Assembly: GCA_029945945.1 (NCBI GenBank)
Contig: JAQSDM010000013.1
Location: 415,223 to 479,222, forward strand
Source: Algoriphagus sp.
GTDB lineage: Bacteria > Bacteroidota > Bacteroidia > Cytophagales > Cyclobacteriaceae
DNA length: 64,000 nt
Direction: 5' to 3'
A model generated the notes under the pieces. It searched no databases. It was not told the DNA's origin and worked only from the letters and a program-made list of their open reading frames with translations. Every line of letters begins with the position of its first letter. Positions within the stretch are counted from its first letter, which is position 1. Below, piece by piece: positions 16,699 to 25,193 of this stretch. The position numbers were made by a program, and so were the translations under genes.

Positions 16699-19110
16699 CT
16701 ACGTTCGGATCAGTGCTCCTACCTCATTTTCAAATGCCTGAATCAATCTACTCATTGTTTTGTCAATTACCTTATCAGTCAATGTATTTTCCTGATCCTG
16801 CAAGTGAAAGCTCAACGCATAAGCCTTTTTACTGGGATCAATCTTATCCCCCTGATATACGTCAAAAACACCAATTTTCCGCAATAGTTTCCCTCCTGCT
16901 TTTTCTGCGACTGATTTCACCTGATCATAACTTACTGCCTTGTCAATTACCAAAGACAAATCTCTTCTCACTTCCGGGAACTTTGAGATTTCCTGGTACT
17001 TCTTGAGACCTAATGCCTTTTTGCAAAGCAAATCCCAATTCAAATCAGCAAACCAAACTTCCTGACGAACTTCTGCCAGCTTTAGCATTTTTTCATCCAC
17101 CAAACCAATTGTTCCAAGTTCCTTTTCTCCGGATTTCAGATGAAGTCCGTATGTAAACGGCGCTGATTCCACAATTGATATTGCACTCGGTTCTATATTA
17201 AGTTTCTCGAGGATTTTTTCAACGATGGAATAAATGTCTGCGAATGCAAAAGCTTTGGACTGCTCTATCCAGCTTTCGGCAGATCTGTTTCCCGAATGGA
17301 AAATCGCCAGCCGTCTGTTTTCCAGATAGCCTGTTTCACCTTTGGAATAAATCGTCCCAAACTCAAAGCATTTCAGATCGGTCTGACGCCTGTTGATGTT
17401 GTGTGCCAATACTTCCAGCCCGCTGAAGAGCAAAGTCTGACGCATCACTCCCAAATCCTCACTCAGCTTATTGTATATCTCAACGCTTTGGGAAGCATCC
17501 AGAAAACCGGATTTTTCGACGTAAGACGGTTTGGTAAGACTGTTTGTGATTAATTCGAAATAGCCCAGACCTGCCAGAATCTCCGACAAACGATACTGAA
17601 GCTTGTTCAGATCCTTTACCGGATGCTCAGCCAGGTAATCGGTACTGAGATTTTCGGAAAGCTCCACCTGATGAAATCCGTGGATTCGAAGAACCTCCTC
17701 AATGATATCTGCTTCCCTGGTCACGTCTACCCGATATGGTTTTACAATTGCCCTGAACCCAGCTTCGGTTTCATTTTCAACTCGGATGTCAAGACTTTCC
17801 AAAATGGATTTGACTTCTGATGGATCGATTTTTTTTCCAATCAGGCGATTGATATGTCCGTAAGTAACTTGAATGACAAAATCCTGAACTCGCTCGGGAT
17901 AGAGATCAATAATCTCGGAGCAAACTTTCCCACCGGCGAATTCCTGAAGCAGTTTAACTGCTTGCTTCAATGCATAAACGGGCATATTAGGATCTGTTCC
18001 TCTCTCGAACCTGAACGAAGCATCTGTTTTCAATCCATGAAACTGACTTCCTTTTCGGATCACATCCGGGGAGAAATAGGCAGATTCAAGGAATATAGTT
18101 TTGGTAGAATCACTCACTCCAGAGCCTTTCCCTCCAAAAATCCCTCCAATGCAAAGTCCTCCTTTTGGATCGCAAATCATCAATTCTTCGCCGGAAAGTT
18201 TCCGCTCTTTATCATCCAGCGTGACAAAAGGAGTTCCTTTTGGAAGTTTCCCAACGATAATTTTTCCTTCGGAAATCCGATCAGCATCAAAAGCATGAAG
18301 AGGCTGACCGAGATCATGAAGGATAAAATTTGTGATGTCCACCACGTTATTAATCGGTTCCAGATCCAGCGATCGGAGAAAATTTTGGAGCCATTGCGGA
18401 GAAGGACCAATTGTTAAATCAGTAATTACCACACCGGAATAGCGAGGACAATCCGCTGAATTCTGAATCTCCACAGAAATCTGAGGCCCTGAAGTTTCCA
18501 CTTTCAAATCCTGCTCAGAATCAAGACAAATCTCTCTGCCTAATAAGGCCTTGAGATCCCGGGCAACTCCCAAATGAGATGCCGCATCAGCGCGATTCGG
18601 TGTCAATCCGATTTCCAAAATGTTATCCTGAGCCACTTCAACGTATTCAGAAGCCGGCGTTCCATTTGCCAAATTGGTATCCAAAACCATGATTCCTGCA
18701 TGGCTTTTTCCCAGACCTATTTCATCTTCGGCACAGATCATCCCTTCGGAAACCTGCCCTCTTATTTTCGCCTTTTTGATCTCGAAGGGTTCGCTTTCTG
18801 TTGGAAAAAGTTTGGCTCCCACTGTTGCAACAAGCACTTTTTGGCCTTTGGCCACATTAGGCGCCCCGCAGACGATGGGCACGATCGCCGATCCGATATC
18901 AACAGTAGTCAAGCTAAGTTTGTCTGCATCGGGATGTTTTTCGCAAGTCAATACTTCCCCGATCACAATACCCTGAAGACCTCCCGGAACGGATTCAAAC
19001 TCCTCGATTCCTTCCACTTCCAAACCTGATCGGGTCAGGAGTGCTCCGATTTCCTCAGGGCTTTCTGTCAAAGCAAGGTATTTCTTCAGACGGTTTATTG
19101 AAATTTTCAT
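16699..19110 (-). CDS. pheT: Phenylalanyl-tRNA synthetase beta subunit
   Basis: Beta chain of the alpha2-beta2 enzyme that charges tRNA-Phe; 803 residues, usual length. The tRNA-binding OB-fold domain (about 40-150) contains GVVIGEV-like GIVIGEVLTCEKHPDADKL. The B3/B4 editing region (about 210-370) has DITNFILHDLGQPLHAFD, the B5 domain lies at about 400-470, and the C-terminal ferredoxin-like anticodon-binding domain starts near SKFPEVRRDLSLVID. pheS is elsewhere. It heads the operon with the coiled-coil gene, zapA and rny. A terminator for the upstream DUF1684 gene lies between that gene and this start. Confidence 0.97.
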   Translation of the reverse strand: MKISINRLKKYLALTESPEEIGALLTRSGLEVEGIEEFESVPGGLQGIVIGEVLTCEKHPDADKLSLTTVDIGSAIVPIVCGAPNVAKGQKVLVATVGAKLFPTESEPFEIKKAKIRGQVSEGMICAEDEIGLGKSHAGIMVLDTNLANGTPASEYVEVAQDNILEIGLTPNRADAASHLGVARDLKALLGREICLDSEQDLKVETSGPQISVEIQNSADCPRYSGVVITDLTIGPSPQWLQNFLRSLDLEPINNVVDITNFILHDLGQPLHAFDADRISEGKIIVGKLPKGTPFVTLDDKERKLSGEELMICDPKGGLCIGGIFGGKGSGVSDSTKTIFLESAYFSPDVIRKGSQFHGLKTDASFRFERGTDPNMPVYALKQAVKLLQEFAGGKVCSEIIDLYPERVQDFVIQVTYGHINRLIGKKIDPSEVKSILESLDIRVENETEAGFRAIVKPYRVDVTREADIIEEVLRIHGFHQVELSENLSTDYLAEHPVKDLNKLQYRLSEILAGLGYFELITNSLTKPSYVEKSGFLDASQSVEIYNKLSEDLGVMRQTLLFSGLEVLAHNINRRQTDLKCFEFGTIYSKGETGYLENRRLAIFHSGNRSAESWIEQSKAFAFADIYSIVEKILEKLNIEPSAISIVESAPFTYGLHLKSGEKELGTIGLVDEKMLKLAEVRQEVWFADLNWDLLCKKALGLKKYQEISKFPEVRRDLSLVIDKAVSYDQVKSVAEKAGGKLLRKIGVFDVYQGDKIDPSKKAYALSFHLQDQENTLTDKVIDKTMSRLIQAFENEVGALIRT

Positions 19111-19149
19111 TAGTTCTTAAAATAAAATGAACCATGTGGGTTCAATGGG

Positions 19150-19176
19150 ATAAACAAAAGGGGTTCGAAAACCCCC
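19150..19176 (-). terminator. Terminator downstream of the DUF1684 gene
   Basis: GGGGTT (19160-19165) and AACCCC (19170-19175) close a CGAA loop; on the minus strand the stem is followed by CTTTTGTTT. It separates radC/DUF1684 transcription from pheT. Confidence 0.65.
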
Positions 19177-19227
19177 ATTTGATCAGAATAAGATGCAAAT
19201 TTAAGATAATTGAGCTAGGTCAAAAGG

Positions 19228-19848
19228 CTATTCCTCGTAATTTTTCTCTCCAGCGGGAATGTCTATTTCCAGTAAATTTTCCTTTGGCGGAATCGGGCAG
19301 GCATAGTCCGGATTATAGGCACAATAAGGATTGTAGGCCAGATTAAAATCCAGGGTAATGCTGTTTTTCCCATCCTGACGGGCGTTGATGTATCGACCAC
19401 CTCCGTAAGTTTCTTTTGCACTTGTCCCATCTGCGAAAGCAAGGAAGAAATTGCGCTTATCAGGTTCACTCAACGCCTGAAGCAGAAGCAGACGATTGGT
19501 TTTGATTCCGTCAAAAGAAAATTCAACATACGAATGCTCGATGTATTTTTCTTTTGATCCATCGGTCAAAGGCAGTTCACGAACTTTTTTGTTTTCCACA
19601 GGGATCATTCTCGCTTTGACCTTATAGGTTGGATCGATCGGATAAAAATTCAGCTTTTTGAAGGCAATTTTTTGGGAATCCGTCAGCGGAGACTCAATAT
19701 TGAATCGAATGAATTTGAATTGGCGCTCTCGCTCCGCTTCTATCTTTTCGATATAAGCTTCCGGACTTTCTGTAGAAGTGAGTGTGTAAGCAACCGCAGC
19801 GAGGATTACTGCAGCAATAAAGAGGGCTAAAATATTTTTTGGCTTCAT
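19228..19848 (-). CDS. DUF1684 domain-containing protein
   Basis: 206 residues with an N-terminal hydrophobic anchor or signal (NILALFIAAVILAAVAYT), so it faces the periplasm. The body matches the DUF1684 pattern: LYFAFADGTSAKETYGGGRY-like FLAFADGTSAKETYGGGRY, then LDFNLAYNPYCAYNPDYACP and PPKENLLEIDIPAGEKNY at the C terminus, with two Cys in the tyrosine-rich motif. Function of the family is unknown. The ATG lies 4 bp after the radC stop, so it is co-transcribed with radC. A terminator follows about 50 bp downstream. Confidence 0.88.
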   Translation of the reverse strand: MKPKNILALFIAAVILAAVAYTLTSTESPEAYIEKIEAERERQFKFIRFNIESPLTDSQKIAFKKLNFYPIDPTYKVKARMIPVENKKVRELPLTDGSKEKYIEHSYVEFSFDGIKTNRLLLLQALSEPDKRNFFLAFADGTSAKETYGGGRYINARQDGKNSITLDFNLAYNPYCAYNPDYACPIPPKENLLEIDIPAGEKNYEE

Positions 19849-19852
19849 CTAA

Positions 19853-20548
19853 TCAAAGTATGCCGTCATCGGCGAAGCTAAAATAGCCAAGATCTGTAAA
19901 AATCACATGATCGAGGATCGGCAAATCCAGTTCACGACCGATTTTAACCATTCTTTCTGTCAATCGCTTGTCCTGATCCGAAGGCCGGAGATTTCCACTT
20001 GGATGATTATGAACCAAAATAATCGATTGAGCCAAATGCTCCAGGGCGATTTTAAAGACAATCTTGGAATCCACGACTGTTCCGACCGTTCCACCCTGAC
20101 TGATCAATTGCTTTTTGATTACGTGATTGGATCGGTTGAGGAGAATGAGATAAAAATGCTCGACTTGCTCATCAAGCAGTTCCGGCTTCATCAAGTCATA
20201 AATATGCTGGGAACAGGTGATTTTGGGCCGAATTGCAGGTTCTGATTCTTTTCTTCTGCGACCAAGCTCCATCGCAGCTATGATGGAAATGGCTTTGGCT
20301 TCTCCGATACCTTTGAATTTCTTCAGATCCTGAATCGAAAGTTTGGCAAGAGATCCCAAATCGTGATTTACAACTGAAAGGATATTCCTGGACAAATCTA
20401 CCGCGCTGACGGAAGCAGTACCCGACCCAATCAGGATAGCGATGAGTTCTGCGTCGGAGAGAGAAGATTTTCCTTTGAGCAAAAGTTTTTCCCTAGGACG
20501 GTCTTCTTCCGCGAGTTGGGAAATTTTGATGGAGGAATAGTTATCCAT
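19853..20548 (-). CDS. radC: RadC family protein (JAB/MPN domain)
   Basis: 231 residues. A helix-hairpin-helix-like N-terminal part (SIQDLKKFKGIGEAKAISI) is followed by a JAB/MPN metalloprotease-like domain with the RadC signature HNHPSGNLRPSDQDKRLTE, which supplies the two metal His and the Asp. The region EHFYLILLNRSNHVIKK is also typical. Despite the name, a direct role in DNA repair is doubtful; the family function is unsettled. It is followed closely by the DUF1684 gene. Start ATG at 20548. Confidence 0.94.
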   Translation of the reverse strand: MDNYSSIKISQLAEEDRPREKLLLKGKSSLSDAELIAILIGSGTASVSAVDLSRNILSVVNHDLGSLAKLSIQDLKKFKGIGEAKAISIIAAMELGRRRKESEPAIRPKITCSQHIYDLMKPELLDEQVEHFYLILLNRSNHVIKKQLISQGGTVGTVVDSKIVFKIALEHLAQSIILVHNHPSGNLRPSDQDKRLTERMVKIGRELDLPILDHVIFTDLGYFSFADDGIL

Positions 20549-20598
20549 AAGCTGTCAATTAAAAAAGTATGAACTAAATCTACCGACTTTCCGGAAAT

Positions 20599-20624
20599 AA
20601 AAAAAACCCCGACAAGCAGGGTTT
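20599..20624 (-). terminator. Rho-independent terminator of rpsT
   Basis: AAACCC (20604-20609) pairs with GGGTTT (20619-20624). On the minus strand the stem is followed by eight T residues. It lies just downstream of the S20 stop. Confidence 0.8.
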
Positions 20625-20645
20625 CAATAAGATTTCTAAGAAGGA

Positions 20646-20900
20646 TTAACCTAAAGCGCTCACGAACTTGGCTAATCTTGATTTCTTGTTATTAGCGTTG
20701 TTTTTGTGAATAACATTCTTCTTCGCCAATTTGTCCAGCATAGAAGATACTTTCTGATAAAGCTCAGTAGCTTCCAACTTGTCAGTTGCAGCCTTCAGTC
20801 TTTTGATGAAAGTTCTAGTGGTTTTGGCTTGATATCTGTTTCTCAAACGCTTGGATTCGTTAGCACGAATTCTCTTGATAGCCGATTTGTGATTTGCCAT
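20646..20900 (-). CDS. rpsT: 30S ribosomal protein S20
   Basis: 84-residue basic protein that binds 16S rRNA and supports 30S assembly. The N terminus MANHKSAIKRIRANESKRLR is the classic S20 signature, and the rest is helical and Lys/Arg-rich, ending KSRLAKFVSALG. It is a single-gene unit with a full Bacteroidota promoter about 52 bp upstream and a terminator just downstream. Confidence 0.98.
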   Translation of the reverse strand: MANHKSAIKRIRANESKRLRNRYQAKTTRTFIKRLKAATDKLEATELYQKVSSMLDKLAKKNVIHKNNANNKKSRLAKFVSALG

Positions 20901-20951
20901 ATCTAGTTGTTAACTTAATTTCTTTACGTTCCCCTATTCTTAATTGGAGTG

Positions 20952-20983
20952 CAAAGTTATTGGAAATAATTAATTCTGCCAAA
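20952..20983 (-). promoter_or_regulatory. Bacteroidota sigma-A promoter for rpsT
   Basis: Read on the minus strand: TTTG (20983-20980), a 20-bp spacer, then TAACTTTG (20959-20952), an exact TAnnTTTG box. Predicted initiation near 20945 gives a leader of about 45 nt. Confidence 0.8.
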
Positions 20984-21113
20984 GGAATTTTTAACATTCC
21001 TGATTTGGGGCTCACAAACTTTCTAAAAGAGTTAGCTTGAATCGCTTTTTCAGGCTGCAAAGATACAGATTAATACAACATTTCAGTATGAAAGATTTTG
21101 ATTAGTTTAAAGC

Positions 21114-22058
21114 ATGAATACTTTTTTGATTTGGCTCATGCCGTTGATTTTTTACTCGGACAGTGAACAATCCTGGGGATTTTACGCGCATTCCCTGATC
21201 AATCGGATGGCAGTTTTCTCGCTTCCTCCGGAAATGCTCAGTTTTTACAAGCCTCAAATCCAATACATTGGTGAGAATGCAGTCAATCCGGACCGAAGGC
21301 GCTATGCGGTGGAAGGAGAAGCAGAAAAGCATTATATCGACCTCGATCATTACGGAGACAGCGCTCTTCAAATCCTCCCTTTGTATTGGCCCGAGGCAAT
21401 AAAAATATTTCCAGAAGACTCACTTCGGGCAAATGGAATTGGTCCTTGGAGCGCCTATCTGACTTTCTTAAGTCTGACAAAAGCTTTCGAAGAAAAAAAT
21501 GCCTCCGCAATTCTCAGGCTATCTGCGGACCTCGGCCATTACCTTGCAGACCTGAATGTCCCTTTGCATACGACCAAAAACTATAATGGACAATTGACCG
21601 GGCAGGAAGGAATTCATGGGTTTTGGGAAAGCAGAGTTCCCGAATTGATGGCAACCGATTACAGCCTTTGGATCGGGCAAGCCGAATACATCGAAAAACC
21701 TCAGCTTGCACTTTGGGAGACTGTGGCCAAGGCTCATCAGCAGGTGGACAGCGTATTGACTTTCGAAAAGAATCTGACCGAATCATTTTCCCCGGATCAA
21801 AAATTCAGCTTTGAGGAACGGAATGCCTTAACGGTTCGGGTTTATTCACGTGATTTTACCGAGGCTTATGCACTCGCCCTGGACAATCAGATAGAGCGAC
21901 AAATGAAGGCATCCATCCGAATAATTGCTGATTTTTGGTACACGGCCTGGGTAAATGCCGGTCAGCCTGACCTGAGTCAGATTCAAATGAACTCCGAAGA
22001 ATCAGAAAAAATGGCTCCAAATCCCAAAATTAAGACTCGGAGCCATGAGGGTAATTAG
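21114..22058 (+). CDS. S1/P1 nuclease-like / zinc-dependent phospholipase C family protein
   Basis: Secreted trinuclear-zinc hydrolase of 314 residues, in the superfamily shared by S1/P1 nucleases and bacterial phospholipase C. After a signal peptide, WGFYAH reproduces the spacing of Trp1 and His6 in P1 nuclease, where mature Trp1 binds zinc through its free amino group. Further ligand candidates lie in HYIDLDHYG and in LADLNVPLHTTKNYNGQ, then IHGFWESRVPEL. These fix the family but not whether nucleic acid or phospholipid is cleaved. It is transcribed alone, between rpsT and an oppositely oriented aminotransferase gene. The last 20 residues are charged and look nonconserved. Confidence 0.87.
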   Translation: MNTFLIWLMPLIFYSDSEQSWGFYAHSLINRMAVFSLPPEMLSFYKPQIQYIGENAVNPDRRRYAVEGEAEKHYIDLDHYGDSALQILPLYWPEAIKIFPEDSLRANGIGPWSAYLTFLSLTKAFEEKNASAILRLSADLGHYLADLNVPLHTTKNYNGQLTGQEGIHGFWESRVPELMATDYSLWIGQAEYIEKPQLALWETVAKAHQQVDSVLTFEKNLTESFSPDQKFSFEERNALTVRVYSRDFTEAYALALDNQIERQMKASIRIIADFWYTAWVNAGQPDLSQIQMNSEESEKMAPNPKIKTRSHEGN

Positions 22059-22097
22059 AAGAATTTATGATTTAAGCTCGCTAGGTTTGATTTGGCT

Positions 22098-23420
22098 TTA
22101 CGCCAAAACCTTGACCGAAGATTGCAGATAAGCTGTAATCGACTTTCCAAGCCTTCTAAACGTATCCTTGAAAACTTGCTCGTTTTCTTCCAAAAGAGTA
22201 ACTCTAAAACCTCTTAAATCAGAACAGAAGGAAGAAATCGGAACAACGCAAATCCGCTCTGAAGCCAGCAAATAATATACAAATCGCTTATCAAGCGGCA
22301 TATCCGGATCTGTCAACCAATTATCGAGCAGGTTTTGGAGTCGCTCGTCTTCGATTGGAAGTTTTTGATCCGAATTCAGCAAGCTTTCGTCAAATACGAT
22401 GGTATTGTAAAAAGCACCCTGAGTCGGATTAAATTTAATTCCCGGAATATCTCCCAGAATCTCACGCATCCACTCACTTCGCTTGCCTATTTGTTGATTG
22501 GCTTCCTCCCGATATGCTTTGTATTCGGGATGAGACATGATCTTAGGAATTGCCAGCTGCGGTAAAATAGTTGAGCAAACCTCGATCATTTTAGCATTTT
22601 CCAGCGTCTGGCATAGCTTCGCAAATTCAACAGAAGCATCACGGTTATAAAATTCCATCCAACCGCATCGAGCTCCAGGCCAGGGAAATTCTTTGGAAAT
22701 ACCTTTTAACGATATCGCAGGACGTTTTCCAATTACTTCCGAAAGCGGAACTGCCTTAATCCCGTTGTAAGTAATATTCTGATAAATCTCATCCGAAATC
22801 AACAGCAAGCTGAATTCCTCAGCGATTTTCACGAAGTCTTCCAAAACCTCTTTTGGATACACCATGCCGGTGGGATTATCCGGATTGATGATCAAGATTC
22901 CAACGATGGATGGATTGTATTTTACTTTCAGATACAAGTCTTCCATGTCAGGCAACCATTGATTGTCAGGATCGAGTTTGTAAGTGATAGGCGCAGTATT
23001 GGCGTGAGCGGCTTCCGCCGAACTATGCGTGCTGTACGCTGGAGACGGACCAATGATCCGGGCGGTAGGAATCAGGAATTGATACAATTTTGCGATCGCA
23101 TCTCCCAAACCGTTGAAGAAGAGAATATCTTCCGCTGTAATCTGGGTTCCTCCTTTTTGATTGTTCAGATTGGCGAGAAACTTTCGGGTTTCAAGGACGC
23201 CTTTGGAGTCTGCATATCCGTAAGTTTTATCCTCCTTGAGCAAATCAGCGACGATCGCCTTCATCCAGTCGGGCACATGATTATGCTTTTGGATTGGATC
23301 ACCGATATTTTCCCAGGTCATGGAATAGCCCAACGCTTCGATTTGGCGGGCTTTTTTTACAATTCCCCGGATTTCATAATTGAGTTCTTCGGCACCGGGT
23401 CTGAGGAGTAATTGTCTCAT
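22098..23420 (-). CDS. Pyridoxal phosphate-dependent aminotransferase, class I/II
   Basis: 440-residue fold-type I aminotransferase. Visible features are the substrate/cofactor region TYGYADSKGVLETRKFL, INPDNPTGMVYPKEVL with the Asn and Asp that hold PLP, LISDEIYQNITYNG with the conserved Tyr, and the SLKGISKEFPWPGARCGW segment, whose Lys of SKE is the probable Schiff-base residue. The amino donor cannot be named; alanine- or aspartate-type enzymes share this arrangement. It is convergent with the S1/P1-type gene, which ends 39 bp away. Start ATG at 23420. Confidence 0.92.
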   Translation of the reverse strand: MRQLLLRPGAEELNYEIRGIVKKARQIEALGYSMTWENIGDPIQKHNHVPDWMKAIVADLLKEDKTYGYADSKGVLETRKFLANLNNQKGGTQITAEDILFFNGLGDAIAKLYQFLIPTARIIGPSPAYSTHSSAEAAHANTAPITYKLDPDNQWLPDMEDLYLKVKYNPSIVGILIINPDNPTGMVYPKEVLEDFVKIAEEFSLLLISDEIYQNITYNGIKAVPLSEVIGKRPAISLKGISKEFPWPGARCGWMEFYNRDASVEFAKLCQTLENAKMIEVCSTILPQLAIPKIMSHPEYKAYREEANQQIGKRSEWMREILGDIPGIKFNPTQGAFYNTIVFDESLLNSDQKLPIEDERLQNLLDNWLTDPDMPLDKRFVYYLLASERICVVPISSFCSDLRGFRVTLLEENEQVFKDTFRRLGKSITAYLQSSVKVLA

Positions 23421-23848
23421 AGGTCAATAGGCTGGTTTGGAATTAATTCCGGTACAAATAAAGGGAAAAGAGGAATGAAAGTATCTCCCAGCATCGAAAT
23501 ACTGAATTTTTCCACCTCGGACGAAAAGACGCCAAATTTAATTTGCCTTTACTTTGCTACAAGATTTGATGAAAAATGCCCTGACTTTGTGACAAATCAA
23601 GAGCGTTTCTTGTCTCTTTCTAAAAATGAATTCAAAAAAAATGTCCCTTCCCCCATTAGATAAGGCTAGAAGCCAACTTGGAATTGGAAAAAGATTCAAG
23701 TGCATCGTCAAAGTCAGTTTTAGTGAGTGGGCTGGATTTGAATTACCAGATTTTAAGCCTAAAAATTTAATGAGAATATTTACTCATTTTCAGGAAGAAC
23801 TTTAAATTTCAAGCGAACTGTAGTTACTTTAAAAAACTTCTTCATACA
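23421..23848. other. 428-bp gap
   Basis: Lies between the divergently oriented aminotransferase and membrane phosphoesterase genes. It holds one candidate 54-codon ORF (23641-23805). No exact TAnnTTTG box, RNA gene or terminator was recognised. It presumably contains both genes' promoters. Confidence 0.5.
23641..23805 (+). CDS. Small hypothetical ORF (54 aa)
   Basis: ATG at 23641 and TAA at 23803-23805 give a basic peptide beginning MSLPPLDKARSQLGIGKR and ending RIFTHFQEEL. It lies 43 bp upstream of the phosphoesterase gene on the same strand. Composition is protein-like, but no family is recognised, and a Shine-Dalgarno-like element is not obvious. It may be a small gene, a remnant, or chance. 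Confidence 0.25.
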   Translation: MSLPPLDKARSQLGIGKRFKCIVKVSFSEWAGFELPDFKPKNLMRIFTHFQEEL

Positions 23849-25075
23849 GTGATTCCAATTCTTATCCGCATTCTTTTTTTCTTAGTTTTCATCTTTCTAA
23901 TTGACTGGTATTCTTATCAAGCTATCAAAACAGCATTTCCCGAAAAAAGCTGGATTAAGATTGGATTTTGGGTCTTTTCTGCAATCGTTTATCTCTTTGT
24001 GGCCTATGGTTTTTTGACCTTCAGCCGTGGTAATCTAAGCCTTAACTTTGGAAGGATGATTTCCCTATTGGTTTTGTCATTGATTCCTAAGCTCATTATC
24101 CTGGGCTTTATGTTTGGAGAAGATATCTTACGTTTTTTTACCGGGATATTTTATTCTGTTGCTGGACATCAGGAAGGCGATTTTCTTCCGGATCGCAGAA
24201 AATTTATAAGCCAAACAGCCTTGATACTATCTGCCATTCCTTTTTTGGGCATCCTGCATGGAGTATTAGTGGGGAAATACCGTTACCGTGTAGTAAATCA
24301 TACCTTGGAATTTGATGACCTCCCTGCAACCTTTGACGGATTTACCATCACCCAGATTTCAGACATCCATTCCGGAAGTTTTGACAATAAGAAGAAGTTG
24401 GAATACGGCATTGATCTGATCAACCAACAAGCATCCGATGTCATCTTATTTACTGGCGATTTGGTCAACAACCATTCGGAAGAAATGGAGCCATGGATTG
24501 AAAGCTTCAAAAAGTTAAAAGCGCCGATGGGCAAATACTCCATCTTAGGCAATCATGACTACGGTGATTATATGGCTTGGCCTAGTAAGGAGGCCAAAGA
24601 AGCTAATATGCAACGCCTTTACGAAATCCAAGAAGAACTGGGCTTCAGGCTATTACTAAATGAATCCGTAAAAATTCAAAAAGACGGATCAAGCATAGAC
24701 CTAATCGGGGTGGAGAATTGGGGAAAGGGATTTGGGCAATATGGAGACCTGCCGAAAGCTGCAGCAAATCTCAGTGATCAAAGTTTTAAAATCTTGATGA
24801 GCCACGACCCGTCTCACTTTGATGAAGAGGTGAAAAATTTCTCCCAATTCATCCATCTCACTTTGAGTGGACATACCCACGGGATGCAGTTTGGGATTGA
24901 GATCCCAGGTTTTATCAAGTGGAGCCCGGCATCCCTTCGCTATCCGAAATGGGCGGGTTTGTATGAGGAACTAGGCCGTTACTTACATGTAAATCGCGGT
25001 TTTGGATTTTTAGCCTTTCCAGGCCGAGTGGGTATCTGGCCAGAGATTACTGTGCTGAAGTTGAAAAAGAAGTAG
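23849..25075 (+). CDS. Membrane-anchored metallophosphoesterase
   Basis: 408 residues. Three or four N-terminal membrane helices within about residues 1-145 are followed by a calcineurin-like phosphoesterase domain. Motifs in order: SDIHSG (metal Asp/His), FTGDLVNN, LGNHDYGDY (catalytic Asn-His), SHDPSHF and SGHTHGMQFG. This layout is like YaeI/YkuE-type enzymes, which act on phospholipid- or lipid A-related phosphates, so an envelope substrate is probable but unproven. The start is GTG at 23849, since no ATG precedes the first membrane helix. A terminator downstream is shared with ettA on the other strand. Confidence 0.9.
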   Translation: MIPILIRILFFLVFIFLIDWYSYQAIKTAFPEKSWIKIGFWVFSAIVYLFVAYGFLTFSRGNLSLNFGRMISLLVLSLIPKLIILGFMFGEDILRFFTGIFYSVAGHQEGDFLPDRRKFISQTALILSAIPFLGILHGVLVGKYRYRVVNHTLEFDDLPATFDGFTITQISDIHSGSFDNKKKLEYGIDLINQQASDVILFTGDLVNNHSEEMEPWIESFKKLKAPMGKYSILGNHDYGDYMAWPSKEAKEANMQRLYEIQEELGFRLLLNESVKIQKDGSSIDLIGVENWGKGFGQYGDLPKAAANLSDQSFKILMSHDPSHFDEEVKNFSQFIHLTLSGHTHGMQFGIEIPGFIKWSPASLRYPKWAGLYEELGRYLHVNRGFGFLAFPGRVGIWPEITVLKLKKK

Positions 25076-25092
25076 TGTTCCTGAAAAAAAAT

Positions 25093-25125
25093 AAACCTCC
25101 TAAGTCTTCTCAACTCCGGAGGTTT
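25093..25125. terminator. Bidirectional terminator, phosphoesterase gene and ettA
   Basis: AAACCTCC (25093-25100) pairs with GGAGGTTT (25118-25125). T-rich flanks lie on both strands, between two convergent genes. Confidence 0.75.
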
Positions 25126-25193
25126 TCATTTAGACTGCTTCGTATCTCGCAGTGACGAAACGATATTCAAATTTTAAATTCAGCTTCCAGAAT

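Noticed and set aside
17854..18417. 187-codon plus-strand frame inside pheT
   Set aside because: Antisense to the conserved PheT sequence, which accounts for the region.
21058..21065. A second TATCTTTG on the minus strand, upstream of rpsT
   Set aside because: It matches the -7 box but lacks a -33 TTTG and lies about 160 bp from rpsT, beyond a better promoter.
23412..23663. 83-codon frame crossing the aminotransferase start on the plus strand
   Set aside because: It overlaps the start region of an opposite-strand gene and has poor protein-like character; the 23641-23805 frame is the only candidate kept here.
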